A stretch of 64,000 nucleotides of DNA from Thiodiazotropha sp040506705 (GTDB lineage: Bacteria; Pseudomonadota; Gammaproteobacteria; Chromatiales; Chromatiaceae): positions 1-64,000 of the forward strand of contig JBEVWG010000010.1 in assembly GCA_040506705.1 (NCBI GenBank), read 5' to 3'. Positions 19,009-28,631 of the stretch are shown here, one piece after another. The number at the start of each line of letters is the position of its first letter. Positions within the stretch are counted from its first letter, which is position 1. Position numbers and translations under genes: made by a program. A model generated the notes under the pieces. That model was not told where the DNA came from. It worked only from the letters and a program-made list of their open reading frames with translations, and did no database searches.

Positions 19009-19951
19009 AGGTAGAGAGCCTGTAGGTGTTCGACTGCAAAAAGTATTGGCTAATGCAGGTATGGGTTCCCGTCGGCAGATTGAGGGGTGGATCGTTGAGG
19101 GGCGTGTTGAGGTTAATGGTGAGATCGCCACACTTGGCGTGAGGGTACTACCTGAAGATAGCATCCGGGTTGATGGCAAACCGGTCGCCAAACGCAGACT
19201 TGAGACCCCCCAAAGAGAGGTGTTGGTCTATAACAAACCTGAAGGGGAGCTGGTAACCCGGAATGATCCTGAGGGACGCCGCACAGTCTTCGAGCGACTG
19301 CCGAGACTGGAGCATGGTCGCTGGATTCCAGTTGGCCGGTTGGACATCAATACCTCAGGATTGCTACTGCTGACCACCGACGGGGAACTTGCCAATCAGT
19401 TGATGCATCCGAGCCGGCAGGTTGAGCGGGAGTATGCCGTCAGGGTGATGGGGGAAGTCACAGAAGAGCAACTCTATCAATTGACCCACGGTGTCGAGCT
19501 GGATGATGGTCCTGCCCGGTTTGAAGAGATCGTTGAATCCGGTGGGGAGGGGATCAATCGCTGGTTTCACGTTGTCATCATGGAGGGACGGCAGCGAGAG
19601 GTGAGGCGAATGTGGGAAGCGGTTGGCTGTCGTGTAAACCGTCTGAAGCGGGTTCGCTATGGCAGCGTAATACTTGAGAGCGCTTTGAGCATTGGGCGCT
19701 GGCGCAATCTGAATCCTTCTGAGATCAAAGAGTTAGTCCTTATTTCGGGGCTGACACCGAGCCGGAGAAAAGTTGCGGACAAAGGCGCACCTGCTAAGCA
19801 TCGCTCATCCCGTCCGAAAACAGCACGGCAGAAGACACCACGAGAAAAACTTTCAAGAGAGAAAAAGAGCCACTCTGGCCCAGCAGGTAAGTCTGATTCA
19901 AGTCCCTGGAAGGGTAAGCGTTCCAAACCCCGCGGTGGTCGTTCGAAGTGA
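19001..19951 (+). CDS. rluB: 23S rRNA pseudouridine synthase RluB
   Basis: RluB modifies U2605 of 23S rRNA. The 316-residue protein has an N-terminal S4 domain (RLQKVLANAGMGSRRQIEGWI), the catalytic motif GRLDINTSGLLLLTTDG with Asp (about residue 111) and the RQVEREY segment, followed by a basic Lys/Arg/Ser-rich tail (about 245-316) likely to bind rRNA. The ATG at 19001 lies within the scpB 3' end; a TTG one codon upstream is also possible. The scpA-scpB-rluB order is standard. Confidence 0.93.
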   Translation: MNKGREPVGVRLQKVLANAGMGSRRQIEGWIVEGRVEVNGEIATLGVRVLPEDSIRVDGKPVAKRRLETPQREVLVYNKPEGELVTRNDPEGRRTVFERLPRLEHGRWIPVGRLDINTSGLLLLTTDGELANQLMHPSRQVEREYAVRVMGEVTEEQLYQLTHGVELDDGPARFEEIVESGGEGINRWFHVVIMEGRQREVRRMWEAVGCRVNRLKRVRYGSVILESALSIGRWRNLNPSEIKELVLISGLTPSRRKVADKGAPAKHRSSRPKTARQKTPREKLSREKKSHSGPAGKSDSSPWKGKRSKPRGGRSK

Positions 19952-20235
19952 ACTCACTCAAAGCCTCTTTGGAGGCTTTGTTTCAACAGCTGTTGGCTGA
20001 ATATGGGCCTCAACACTGGTGGCCTGCAGATAGTGATTTTGAAGTGATGGTTGGAGCGGTTCTTACCCAGAATACGGCATGGAATAATGTCGAAAAGGCC
20101 ATTCAAAACCTAAAATCAACCTGCGAGCTCAATTGTGATGAAGGGTTTTTTAACGAGTTCCATGCGTTGATTGTGATTCACGCAAAATCGATTTGTCAGA
20201 CTAGTCCCAAGTGTAATGTATGTACACTTAGATGA
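19948..20235 (+). pseudogene. Endonuclease III-like gene with large internal deletion
   Basis: The 95-residue frame begins like HhH-GPD 'endonuclease III-related' proteins (AEYGPQHWWPADSDFEVMVGAVLTQNTAW split at residues 18-45), then jumps after about residue 57 straight to the C-terminal part of the same family (NEFHALIVIHAK and Cys residues of a 4Fe-4S loop, CQTSPKCNVC). About 110-120 central residues, including the helix-hairpin-helix and the catalytic Asp, are missing without loss of frame. A base-excision activity is therefore not expected. It overlaps rluB by 4 bp and is bordered immediately downstream by the IS481-type element. Confidence 0.8.
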
Positions 20236-20237
20236 AT

Positions 20238-21433
20238 TAGTCACGACCAGATCTGACACTTCTACTTGAAAAGAAGAGAGTTACCCGTTTTGATAAAGGT
20301 GTCGAAACTTTAGTCAAAACAAACAAGAGGTAACTCTCTCATGCATCATACTAGCAACTCAATCATCAAACACAAAGCAGGCTTACTCAATCTGGCCGAA
20401 GAGCTGGGCAATGTCTCTAAGGCCTGTAAGGTCATGGGTGTCTCGCGAGATACCTTTTATCGATATCAAGAACTGGTTCAGAGCGGAGGGCTCGACTCTC
20501 TGATCGATAAAAGTCGCAGATCGCCGAATGTAAAAAACCGCATAGATCCTGATATAGAACAAGCAGTTATCGAGTCAGCCATAGAATATCCCGCATGGGG
20601 ACAGCAGCGCACGAGTAATGAACTACGAAAAAAAGGGGTTTTCATTTCTGGTAGCGGTGTGCGTTGTGTCTGGCTGAGAAATAATCTTGAAAATTTCAAG
20701 AAACGCCTGAAAGCGCTTGAAGATAAGGTCGCCAGAGACGGAATCATCCTGAGTGATGCACAAGTTGCCGCATTGGAGAAGAAAAAACAGGATGACGAAG
20801 CCTCAGGTGAGATAGAAACGCATCATCCTGGTTACCTGGGATCGCAGGATACCTTCTACGTGGGTAATCTCAAAGGTGTGGGCCGGATTTATCAGCAGAC
20901 CTTCGTTGATACCTACAGCAAGGTGGCCTTTGCAAAACTTTATACGACGAAAACACCCATTACCTCAGCTGATGTGCTCAACGACAGGGTTCTACCTTTC
21001 TTCGAGCAGCAGGAGCTGCCAATGCTGCGTATTTTGACCGACAGGGGGACGGAGTATTGCGGGCGTGTTGATAGCCATGACTATCAGCTGTACCTGGCGA
21101 TCAATGACATCGATCACACCAAGACGAAAGCCATGTCGCCACAGACTAATGGTATCTGCGAGCGCTTTCACAAGACGATTCTAAATGAGTTTTACCAGGT
21201 TACATTCCGCAAAAAACTTTACGCTTCACTGGAAGAATTACAAAAAGACCTGGACGTATGGATCGAATACTATAACAATGAAAGAACCCATCAGGGAAAA
21301 GTGTGCAATGGACGTACACCAATGGAAACATTACTTGATGGCAAATCGATTTGGGCGGAAAAGAATTTAGCTCAAATCTAACCTGACAGACACCTGTAAA
21401 AAATTGGGTAACTGTCAGATTAGGTCGTGACTA
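20238..21433 (+). mobile_element. IS481-family insertion sequence
   Basis: The element is 1196 bp with terminal inverted repeats that match at about 18 of the first 20 positions (AGTCACGACCAGATCTGACA on the left; right-end complement differs at two bases). It holds a single transposase gene. The flanks carry similar 16-17 bp sequences (20222-20237 and 21434-21450, both with ACTTAGAT), which may be a diverged target duplication. Confidence 0.85.
20341..21381 (+). CDS. IS481-family transposase
   Basis: The 346-residue DDE transposase has an N-terminal helix-turn-helix (residues 10-45, KACKVMGVSRDTFYRYQEL), a linker, and an rve integrase core. The three catalytic acids are visible in TFVDTYS, LTDRGTEYC and ICERFHKT, and the ending YYNNERTHQGKVCNGRTPMET is typical. 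The frame is intact and both element ends are present, so the copy may be active. It inserted just after the damaged endonuclease III-like gene. Confidence 0.93.
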   Translation: MHHTSNSIIKHKAGLLNLAEELGNVSKACKVMGVSRDTFYRYQELVQSGGLDSLIDKSRRSPNVKNRIDPDIEQAVIESAIEYPAWGQQRTSNELRKKGVFISGSGVRCVWLRNNLENFKKRLKALEDKVARDGIILSDAQVAALEKKKQDDEASGEIETHHPGYLGSQDTFYVGNLKGVGRIYQQTFVDTYSKVAFAKLYTTKTPITSADVLNDRVLPFFEQQELPMLRILTDRGTEYCGRVDSHDYQLYLAINDIDHTKTKAMSPQTNGICERFHKTILNEFYQVTFRKKLYASLEELQKDLDVWIEYYNNERTHQGKVCNGRTPMETLLDGKSIWAEKNLAQI

Positions 21434-21489
21434 GTACAACTTAGATCAATCTGTGACTATGGCGCAAATAGTGGCTGAGTCATTAGTGT

Positions 21490-22407
21490 TCAGTTTGTCA
21501 TAATCACTTGGTTACGGCCCTGATTTTTGGCTTGGTAGAGCGCACTATCTGCACGTTTGAACAGGGACTCAGTGGTATCACCACTACTCATCATGGTGAC
21601 GCCCAAACTTAGGGTGACTTGTAGCTTTTTCAGAGATTCGATTCTTAAGTTCTCAATGTTTTCCCTGATCCTTTCCGCAAGAAGATTGGCGCCAAGCTGG
21701 TCAGTTCCATTGAGTACAACCACAAATTCTTCACCACCATAGCGATAGAGAGCGTCACTGCTTCTAATGCTCTCTTCGACAGTTTTTGCTACCTGTTTCA
21801 GAACCAGGTCGCCAACTGCATGACCATATTGGTCATTGATACGTTTGAAAAAGTCGATATCCATAACGATCACTGACAGACCTGAATCTTTACGTCGGTT
21901 GAGTTCGATTTCACGGCTGAAATTTGAATCAAAAGCGGTTCGATTCTTGACCCCGGTGAGGGAGTCTAGAAAGGCGCTTTCAATAGCTGCTTGATAAAGC
22001 AGAGCATTTCGCAATGGATAGAGTAGAGCGGCAAGTAGGTTCTCGACCTGGCTGATTTCGCCCTTCTCATATCTCTTTTTGCGACTGACATTGACCACAC
22101 CAAGATCGGTATCCAGCACCTTAAGGTTATAACTGAGTTTATTGCGCTGTTCAGTTATGCCTGTTTGAAGTTCGAATTCACCTTTAGGGCTGCAGTAGTG
22201 CAGACTGTCGTAGAGTGACTGGTCACTCAGAACTTGTGCGAACAACTCAATAAGGGTGTCCACCTCGAGGGTGGTCTGCAGTTTACCGCTGAGCTCCATG
22301 ATCAGACCAAGTGTGCCGTCATCATTGACGACATCGGCCAAGCGACCCAGGATCGGACCATTTACCGGAGTTAAGCTGTCTTGATGTATGCTGTAGATAC
22401 CAGTCAT
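21490..22407 (-). CDS. Diguanylate cyclase (GGDEF domain)
   Basis: The 305-residue protein makes the second messenger c-di-GMP. An N-terminal GAF-like sensor region (about 25-145) precedes a GGDEF domain (about 145-303) with the active-site signature RYGGEEF and metal-binding DIDFFK. No membrane segments are seen. The usual inhibitory RxxD motif is not evident just before GGEEF (SSDALYRYGGEEF), so product inhibition may be weak. The gene stands alone, convergent with the IS element. Confidence 0.92.
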   Translation of the reverse strand: MTGIYSIHQDSLTPVNGPILGRLADVVNDDGTLGLIMELSGKLQTTLEVDTLIELFAQVLSDQSLYDSLHYCSPKGEFELQTGITEQRNKLSYNLKVLDTDLGVVNVSRKKRYEKGEISQVENLLAALLYPLRNALLYQAAIESAFLDSLTGVKNRTAFDSNFSREIELNRRKDSGLSVIVMDIDFFKRINDQYGHAVGDLVLKQVAKTVEESIRSSDALYRYGGEEFVVVLNGTDQLGANLLAERIRENIENLRIESLKKLQVTLSLGVTMMSSGDTTESLFKRADSALYQAKNQGRNQVIMTN

Positions 22408-22790
22408 TTTTATTGCTCACTTAAACTTCTGAAACTCACGGATACTAATGCGATTTATGTGCCAATATATAAAAAGTAAGTAAAAACAAAAAGATAGGAT
22501 GCCTGGGTCGCGATGGTGTCAAAATGGTGTCGCTATTTTGACCGGGTGATTTTTTCCAGGTCAGACAAAGAGACAAAAAAATGTCACTGCTTAAGTTACT
22601 GAATATGAATAAAATTCCTCCTCAAACCAGGAGATAGTGCAGCGAGTGATAGAGATGGTTTTGAAGTTTGCTACTATTTTAATATCCCAGTATTCAAACC
22701 TGATTAATGGGTTTTGGGTTGTCTCAACGGTAAGGAGCCAAGAGTAGAGCTTGCCTCCCCCAATCTTCAATATTTCTCTGAGTGTCAAAC
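22408..22790. other. Intergenic gap with one hairpin
   Basis: This divergent gap lies between the diguanylate cyclase and the thioredoxin-domain gene. It holds an 8-bp-arm inverted repeat (GTCAAAAT 22518-22525 and ATTTTGAC 22535-22542) about 110 bp upstream of the cyclase start, which could be an operator. Nothing else is evident. Confidence 0.4.
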
Positions 22791-23828
22791 ATGCCAAGAA
22801 CAGTACTACTGATATCCCTGTTATTGATGGTATTGCCCTCGCATGGGGCCGATGAATCATCTGGACTGGATAAGGGGTTGGTCAACCCCGGTTTCCATGA
22901 AAAGCCAGCATGGTTCAAAAACTCTTTTCTCGATCTTGGTGAAGATATCGAAGAGGCGGCTGAGGTGGGTAAAAGGGTAATCCTCTATTTCCACCAGGAT
23001 GGCTGCCCATATTGTGCCAAACTGCTGAATGAGAACTTCTCTATTAAAGAGATTGTAGATAAGACCAGGGAGGGCTTTCAACTGGTTGCCATCAACATGT
23101 GGGGTGACCGTGATGTCACTGGCATCAATGGAAATGAGACCACAGAAAAAGCCTTGGCTGAAAAACTGAAGGTGAGATACACCCCAACACTGATTTTTCT
23201 CGATGAGCAGGGTAGAAGTATATTGCGGCTAAACGGTTACTATCCTCCCCACAAATTCATGACAGCCCTCGACTACGTCTCCGGCAGGGAGGAGCGAAAG
23301 CAATCATACAGAGACTATGCAAAGGCTCATCAGCCAACTGTAGCCAGTGGCAAGCTGCATCGAGAACCCGATTATCTGAAGATGCCACTTGATCTGCGTC
23401 AGAGCGCCAGAGCAAATGAGAAGCCCTTACTGGTACTGATGGAGATGAAGCAATGCCCCCCCTGTGATGAGCTCCATCAGGAGGTTCTCAGCAAACCGGA
23501 ATTGAGCAGAACCATGCAAGGCTTTGATGTCGCAGTGGTGGACATCTGGTCCTCGGAACCGGTGGTTACGCCAGCTGGAGAGGAGCTTAAGTCAACAGAT
23601 TGGGCAGCAAGCCTGGGTATTCAATATGCGCCCAGTCTACTGTTCTTCGATCAACAGGGGCAGGAGGTGTTTCGCTCCGAAGCCTATTTAAGGACCTTCC
23701 ACACCCATGCAGCGATGACCTATGTGCTGAGTGGTAGCTATTTAGAGCAACCCAATTTTCAACGCTATGTGCAGACCAGAGCCGAGGAAATGAGGGCTAG
23801 AGGAGTGCTGGTCGATTTGATGGAATAG
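22791..23828 (+). CDS. Periplasmic protein with two thioredoxin-like domains
   Basis: The signal peptide is followed by two tandem thioredoxin folds, each with its own CxxC: GCPYCAK (about residue 72) and QCPPCDE (about residue 222). Such duplicated SoxW/DsbD-gamma-like proteins are thiol-disulfide reductants of the periplasm, often found in sulfur-oxidising bacteria where SoxW or related proteins reduce Sox or cytochrome maturation partners; that partner is not shown here. I chose the ATG at 22791 because it opens directly into a good signal peptide (MPRTVLLISLLLMVLPSHGA); a GTG at 22782 is possible. Confidence 0.85.
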   Translation: MPRTVLLISLLLMVLPSHGADESSGLDKGLVNPGFHEKPAWFKNSFLDLGEDIEEAAEVGKRVILYFHQDGCPYCAKLLNENFSIKEIVDKTREGFQLVAINMWGDRDVTGINGNETTEKALAEKLKVRYTPTLIFLDEQGRSILRLNGYYPPHKFMTALDYVSGREERKQSYRDYAKAHQPTVASGKLHREPDYLKMPLDLRQSARANEKPLLVLMEMKQCPPCDELHQEVLSKPELSRTMQGFDVAVVDIWSSEPVVTPAGEELKSTDWAASLGIQYAPSLLFFDQQGQEVFRSEAYLRTFHTHAAMTYVLSGSYLEQPNFQRYVQTRAEEMRARGVLVDLME

Positions 23829-23914
23829 GAGGTTTATGAATAAAGTCGATTTTGTTATGCAATTGGGCTTCACTCGAAGGGAATTCTAGGGTAGTATTGC
23901 GCGTTCGAAATTTC

Positions 23915-23990
23915 GGGTTGTTAGCTCAGTCGGTAGAGCATCTGACTTTTAATCAGGTGGTCGCAGGTTCGATCCCTGCACAACCCACCA
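23915..23990 (+). tRNA. tRNA-Lys (UUU)
   Basis: A complete 76-nt cloverleaf can be drawn: acceptor arms GGGTTGT/ACAACCC, D-loop with AGCTCAGTCGGTAGAGC, anticodon loop CTTTTAA giving anticodon TTT, T-arm GCAGGTTCGATCCCTGC and an encoded CCA end. It reads lysine. No other tRNA is adjacent. No element appears integrated at its 3' end. Confidence 0.98.
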
Positions 23991-24112
23991 TCTTATTGCT
24001 CCCGCGTTCCTGCGCGGGGAAAAAGCAACAATCTCTCTTCATCTCAATAGATCGTTATCTGGTAGCCTCCTGCGCACTTTTATCTCGCCAATTATCCTAT
24101 AAATTGCGGAAA

Positions 24113-24520
24113 CTAATCCCAAAGTGAGAGCACAGTGGCAATTGCTCGGGCAAATTCACTGAAAGAGTGGGGCTTTACGATATAGTCATCTACATCATAT
24201 TCAAATGCCGCGTCCCTATCTTTAGGCTCGTTGGAAGAGGTCAGGACGATTATCCGTTGTGTCTTAAGACCTGAGTCGTTACGTAGCTTATGTAAAAATT
24301 CGATGCCGCTCATTTTTGGCAGATTTAGGTCGAGGAGAATCAGTGCGGGTGCGATTTTTTTTTGGCCAGCTTCACCGCGGAGCATATCCAGTGCTTCTCG
24401 ACCGGTACGAGCGATATGCAAAGGGTTTGAGACTCTGTTTTTCTGTAGGACGCGTTGTACCGTCATGATATCAACCCGGTCATCTTCAACTAATAAAATT
24501 GAATCGTTGTTGTTCAACAT
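24113..24520 (-). CDS. Stand-alone response regulator receiver protein
   Basis: The single CheY-like receiver domain has 135 residues: acidic pair EDD (12-14), phospho-acceptor Asp64 in LILLDLNLPKMSG, Thr/Ser in VLTSSN and Lys in DYIVKPHS. The sequence style (LLVEDDRVDIMTVQRVL, DLNLPKMSGIEFL) is that of Rcp1-type receivers that pair with light- or CHASE-type kinases. It lies 194 bp downstream of the histidine kinase in the same direction, its likely partner. No output domain is present. Confidence 0.92.
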   Translation of the reverse strand: MLNNNDSILLVEDDRVDIMTVQRVLQKNRVSNPLHIARTGREALDMLRGEAGQKKIAPALILLDLNLPKMSGIEFLHKLRNDSGLKTQRIIVLTSSNEPKDRDAAFEYDVDDYIVKPHSFSEFARAIATVLSLWD

Positions 24521-24714
24521 AGCTTGCTACTCTAAGTAGTATTAACCCGGTGACCAAATAGTTTACCTTCAGCCGCAGTGAGCCTGACTCTATAATAATC
24601 AAATTGTTAGAAGCTTCAAGCATGCCCTTGCCAGTGTTGCGACTCTTGAGAATAGCGTAATCACTCTCAATAGTTACGCTTGATCAAGAATATGCTCGAC
24701 GCCCTGAAAGTATG

Positions 24715-26775
24715 CTATTTGTTTTCCTGGTTAGTAGATAAGGCATCACCTGATTTATGACGGATATTTGGTTTGATTTCTGTTCCCTTGAAAGGCCAGG
24801 TAAATGTGAAACTGGCCCCTTCATTAATGGCGGACTCTACGCGTATGGAACCTCCATGCTCAACAACTATTTTTTTCACCAGTGCTAAGCCGATTCCGGT
24901 GCTGTTACCAAAATCTCTAGACTCCAATGTCTGAAACATTTTGAAAATTTTATCGTGATACTCTGAGGCTATGCCTTGACCGTTGTCTCGCACAGTAAAT
25001 TCATAGAAATCACCAACCTTTTCGCTGCTGATGTGAATCTTACCCTTTTTACCTCCATGGTACTTCAGGCTGTTACTGATCAAATTGGAGAAGACTTGCC
25101 CGAGCTGCAGACGGTCTGCAACAAGAACCGGCATATCGCCTTTGATTTTAATTGTGAATCCTTTTTGGGGTGAGAGTGAGTCTGTTATCTCCATGATCAG
25201 CTCACGGGTGTCAATCGGGGTCACATTATCTGATGTTTTACCTACTCTTGAGTATTCCAATAAGCCCTCTATGAGATCATGCATTCTTCTGACTCGGTCA
25301 CGAAGGAGAGCCAGTTGCTCTCTTGATGAAGAATCCAGTTTGTCCTCGAGATCCTCTTCGATCCATTCAGCAAGATTACTCACAGCTCTCAAAGGCGCCT
25401 TTAGATCATGAGAAGTTACATAGGCGAATTGTTCCAGATACTCGGCTCTGCGTTCAGCTTCAGCAGTGCGGGAGGCTATATGATATTCAAGGGTCTCATT
25501 CAGGGTTTGTAACTCAGTCTCGGCATATTTTCTTTCCATCACTTCCAGGTTGAGCTCTTCGACGAGTGAACGCAACTGAACAGTCCTCTCTTCAACTTCG
25601 AGGCTTATCTGCTTAGTACGACCTACCAAGTTGGCAGTGTAGATTGTGAGAAGGGCTGTAAAAGCCAAGCCACCAAAGAAGATAATCCAACTGATCGGGT
25701 TCTCTATCTCAAAACGGTTCGATGCAGGTTCACAGAGGATGGTCCAAGTCATGTTTTCGACTTCTATTTTCTGTGAATAGGAGATTCCCGGATTTTCATA
25801 AGCACTCACATCAGACTGTTCCTGGTTTCTGATGCGAGAAAAATGGGTATAGAGATGAGTCCCCTCAGGCCCTTTATCACCTCGGTATAGGTGTATATCA
25901 ACTGATCCGGGCCTTAGACTTTCCAATGCTCTTTCGACGATGTCACCAAGAAAAAAAATTCCCAGGGCAAAGCCACGTGGGGGTTTCGTTTCACTGCTTA
26001 TTAGTGTCGATTCACTATCTAAAAAAACCGGTACAACAATTGTTATACCCATTGCTGATTTTTGAGGCTTGTAGATTTTTTGTGTATCAATCTGTGTCTT
26101 CTTCTCGCTGATCGAACGTTGAAAAAGGGATTGTACTTGTGTGTCAGTGTCAATATTCAACCCCAGCATCTGTTTGTTTTCTTGATAAGGCTGCACATAG
26201 AGGATGGGATAATAGACTTCCCGTTGTGGATGATCAGCAGTTAAAAGGCCGACAGCATCATATTCTCTGATTTGAAAGGGGGGGAAGCTTTTCTGAGCAA
26301 AGCTGAGAAATTGGTTATAGTATTTGGCATCTATCCTGGGCGCCCATACCAGTGCCTTGATACCGGCATGGTTCGTTAGCGCTGGCCCAACGAACTTTCT
26401 GAACTCTCTGCGACCTACGGACTCCGATGCCTCGATAAAACTGGCAATATCCCGAACAATACCTAATGAAAACTTGATTTCCCGCTGTATCAGTAATATT
26501 CGGTCTTGAGCGGCCTCCTTGAAAGCAACCTCAACCTGCTGCTTTTCCCAATTTATTGACTGGATAAACAGGCCGTATGATATAAGGGCACCAATTACTG
26601 TCACCAAGGCAACAGGAATATACCCTGCAAGCAGTGAATTTGTGCCAGTGGTGGCATCCTCTGCTCGTGCAGAGACCCATCTGTTCTGAAATGGTTTAGA
26701 AAACCATTGCCATAGTTTTGAATCCAACTTAAGGATAGGCTTCGCTATATTTCTGATCAGTCTGCTTATAGACAT
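24715..26775 (-). CDS. Membrane sensor histidine kinase with CHASE domain
   Basis: The 686-residue kinase has two membrane segments (about 52-75 and 358-378) enclosing a ~280-residue periplasmic CHASE sensor domain, a coiled coil (about 385-440), HisKA with the phospho-acceptor His in VTSHDLKAPLRAV, and an HATPase domain (N-box NLISNSLKYHGGK, G1 DNGQGI, G2 GIGLALVKKIV). CHASE domains bind small ligands such as cytokinin-like molecules; the ligand here is unknown. It is likely paired with the receiver protein at 24113. Confidence 0.93.
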   Translation of the reverse strand: MSISRLIRNIAKPILKLDSKLWQWFSKPFQNRWVSARAEDATTGTNSLLAGYIPVALVTVIGALISYGLFIQSINWEKQQVEVAFKEAAQDRILLIQREIKFSLGIVRDIASFIEASESVGRREFRKFVGPALTNHAGIKALVWAPRIDAKYYNQFLSFAQKSFPPFQIREYDAVGLLTADHPQREVYYPILYVQPYQENKQMLGLNIDTDTQVQSLFQRSISEKKTQIDTQKIYKPQKSAMGITIVVPVFLDSESTLISSETKPPRGFALGIFFLGDIVERALESLRPGSVDIHLYRGDKGPEGTHLYTHFSRIRNQEQSDVSAYENPGISYSQKIEVENMTWTILCEPASNRFEIENPISWIIFFGGLAFTALLTIYTANLVGRTKQISLEVEERTVQLRSLVEELNLEVMERKYAETELQTLNETLEYHIASRTAEAERRAEYLEQFAYVTSHDLKAPLRAVSNLAEWIEEDLEDKLDSSSREQLALLRDRVRRMHDLIEGLLEYSRVGKTSDNVTPIDTRELIMEITDSLSPQKGFTIKIKGDMPVLVADRLQLGQVFSNLISNSLKYHGGKKGKIHISSEKVGDFYEFTVRDNGQGIASEYHDKIFKMFQTLESRDFGNSTGIGLALVKKIVVEHGGSIRVESAINEGASFTFTWPFKGTEIKPNIRHKSGDALSTNQENK

Positions 26776-26832
26776 ATTAGAATGATGTCAGCTTTCCACT
26801 GAGAATTACCGAATTTACCTTACGGCACACTA

Positions 26833-26850
26833 GGGCCTGTTGACACTAAT
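26833..26850. repeat. Solitary MITE end
   Basis: GGGCCTGTTGACACTAAT differs at one base from the outer end of the element at 17770-18034. No matching second end is found within 300 bp, so it is a fragment or a relic. It lies upstream of the CHASE kinase gene. Confidence 0.6.
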
Positions 26851-26972
26851 CCCTTAATTGGTCGTAACGCTGCTGTCTCTATCAAAGGCATCGTGTCAGA
26901 TGCCTAAGAGAAAAAGTCTAGCACTATTCGATGATTATGTGTCATTGAATAGGATAACATCAATCTTACTCA

Positions 26973-28631
26973 TCAGTGGTCTGACTGTTCACCAAATATG
27001 GGAAAGCCCTTATTCTTTATCTGTCTCTTCATCATCTGATCCAGAAATATCACCGGCACGTCAAGTACAACCTGCTTGCAATGTCTGGCCATAACTCTGA
27101 TCGCTTCCTGTTGGGAGTATCTTGGGCGGGTAGAAAATTCGCCTCGAGTGTCTGTAACAAACCATTTATTCATCTCTTGGCTGATATGCAAGCGGGGCTC
27201 TTTGGTCGATATTTGGCAGGTTTCGATAATCCCGCCCCAAGGCCTGCACAAACGCTCAAGGTAGCGGGGTATCTCCTCATCGTAGAGGCGCATGATGGGT
27301 TTCATCTGCTTTGAGTAATGGGATTCCTGAATATCACTACTAGTCCATGCAATACCATCAACTTCGCTTGTGGCAGCCTCTTGCAGTAGTAGCTTCAGTG
27401 ATAGACCAATCCACTCTTTTCTAAATGGGGCAGGTGGAATAGAACCGGGCCAGCGGTTTTGATATCCATGCATTGCACCTGACTGGTGCCAGTCGCTTTG
27501 AATCTCCTCAATGAACAGGAGTTTTCTGCCCTGGGTATCGATACGTTTTTTAGTTCGAAAATGTAGCAGCACATTACGTGCATTGTAGTGACTGGTGAAG
27601 TGTGAAATAGGGTAGTCGGGTAGGGTCACCAGCCACTCACGATAATCCTCTCCGCCGCAGAGCGTCTTGTGCTCATATCGCTGACAGGGTGAGTACTCAA
27701 CGGGTACTCCGACATGCTGAAGGGCGTGTCGACTTGCGGCCTCAAAGGCTTCCAGTTTTGATTGGAAACGCGGTCTATTTAATACGCTATTGTTGACAGG
27801 ATTTCCAATGGTATCGAGTACAAACCATTGATCCTTGATGCTCTCGCTTCGGTTAAGCTTGAGTTTTTTTATGAAACCTACTTTATAGTAGTGCATAAGC
27901 TCTACATAACGAATGACACAAATTTCATCTGCCTGTGCAATCTTCTGTTCAGAATGAAATGAATTATGAATGCGAGATTGAGGGACTTCGAAAAAGTCGA
28001 GTCTGTTACTCTTCTCAGTAGCTAATTCATTTGTTAGAGAGAGACGAATTGCTGAGAAATTGATTGTCGCCAGCAGTTCCTGCCTGGTAGCAGAAGTTCT
28101 TTGCTGTTCTTCACATTTAGATAAATAGGCAAGTAACCCAGACCATTTGATCTCCTCTTCACGAATGCCCTGCTTTTTCATATTCAGAAGCGTGTTACGC
28201 CATTGCGCAATTGAAGCACGCCCCATGGGTAGGGCTTCTAGTCTTCTTTTGAGTAAACTGTAGAGGTTGTCAGGATGGTTGAAATGTTGCTCGATCAGAG
28301 GTAACTCTCCACTGAAAATACGATGTCTGGTCTGTTCAATGAGTTGCACCTGATTATCTTGAGATAGCCACTCCTTGAAGGTATGTCTGTCGTCAACAGA
28401 CCAGGATCTTATATTGGATAACTCAGAAAGGGTGTGGCCGGTAAATCGAATTCTAGGATGATAGTGGTAGGGTAGATCCTCAGTCTCTACAGGGTTTGCC
28501 ACAATATCAACCAGGTCATAAAGCTCATGATGTGCAGTGGAATTATCTATATATCGGTTGAGACGCAAGGCATGATAACGAGCCCTGATATTTGAAATGC
28601 CAACAATTTGTCCGCTCGGTAGAGGAATCAT
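26973..28631 (-). CDS. Stand-alone homologue of a phage large-polyvalent-protein domain
   Basis: This 552-residue protein has no signal or membrane segment. Two segments recall large polyvalent proteins of phages and integrative elements: residues about 140-200 (RASIAQWRNTLLNMKKQG, EEIKWSGLLAYL, then a short helix and ATINF) and about 340-450 (LLFIEEIQSDWHQ, PPAPFRKEW, LALKLLLQEAA-like, DGIAWTSSD). In those giant proteins the domain is one module among many and its activity is unknown. Here it is the body of a chromosomal single gene with no phage genes beside it. Homology is judged from remembered motif patterns. The gene ends close to a MITE end at 26833. Confidence 0.7.
   Translation of the reverse strand: MIPLPSGQIVGISNIRARYHALRLNRYIDNSTAHHELYDLVDIVANPVETEDLPYHYHPRIRFTGHTLSELSNIRSWSVDDRHTFKEWLSQDNQVQLIEQTRHRIFSGELPLIEQHFNHPDNLYSLLKRRLEALPMGRASIAQWRNTLLNMKKQGIREEEIKWSGLLAYLSKCEEQQRTSATRQELLATINFSAIRLSLTNELATEKSNRLDFFEVPQSRIHNSFHSEQKIAQADEICVIRYVELMHYYKVGFIKKLKLNRSESIKDQWFVLDTIGNPVNNSVLNRPRFQSKLEAFEAASRHALQHVGVPVEYSPCQRYEHKTLCGGEDYREWLVTLPDYPISHFTSHYNARNVLLHFRTKKRIDTQGRKLLFIEEIQSDWHQSGAMHGYQNRWPGSIPPAPFRKEWIGLSLKLLLQEAATSEVDGIAWTSSDIQESHYSKQMKPIMRLYDEEIPRYLERLCRPWGGIIETCQISTKEPRLHISQEMNKWFVTDTRGEFSTRPRYSQQEAIRVMARHCKQVVLDVPVIFLDQMMKRQIKNKGFPIFGEQSDH

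Noticed and set aside
23836..23889. 17-codon frame before tRNA-Lys
   Set aside because: Too short and without any supporting context, although it has GGAGG upstream.
23998..24020. Hairpin CCCGCG...CGCGGG after tRNA-Lys as terminator
   Set aside because: Stem is short and no T-run follows on the tRNA strand.
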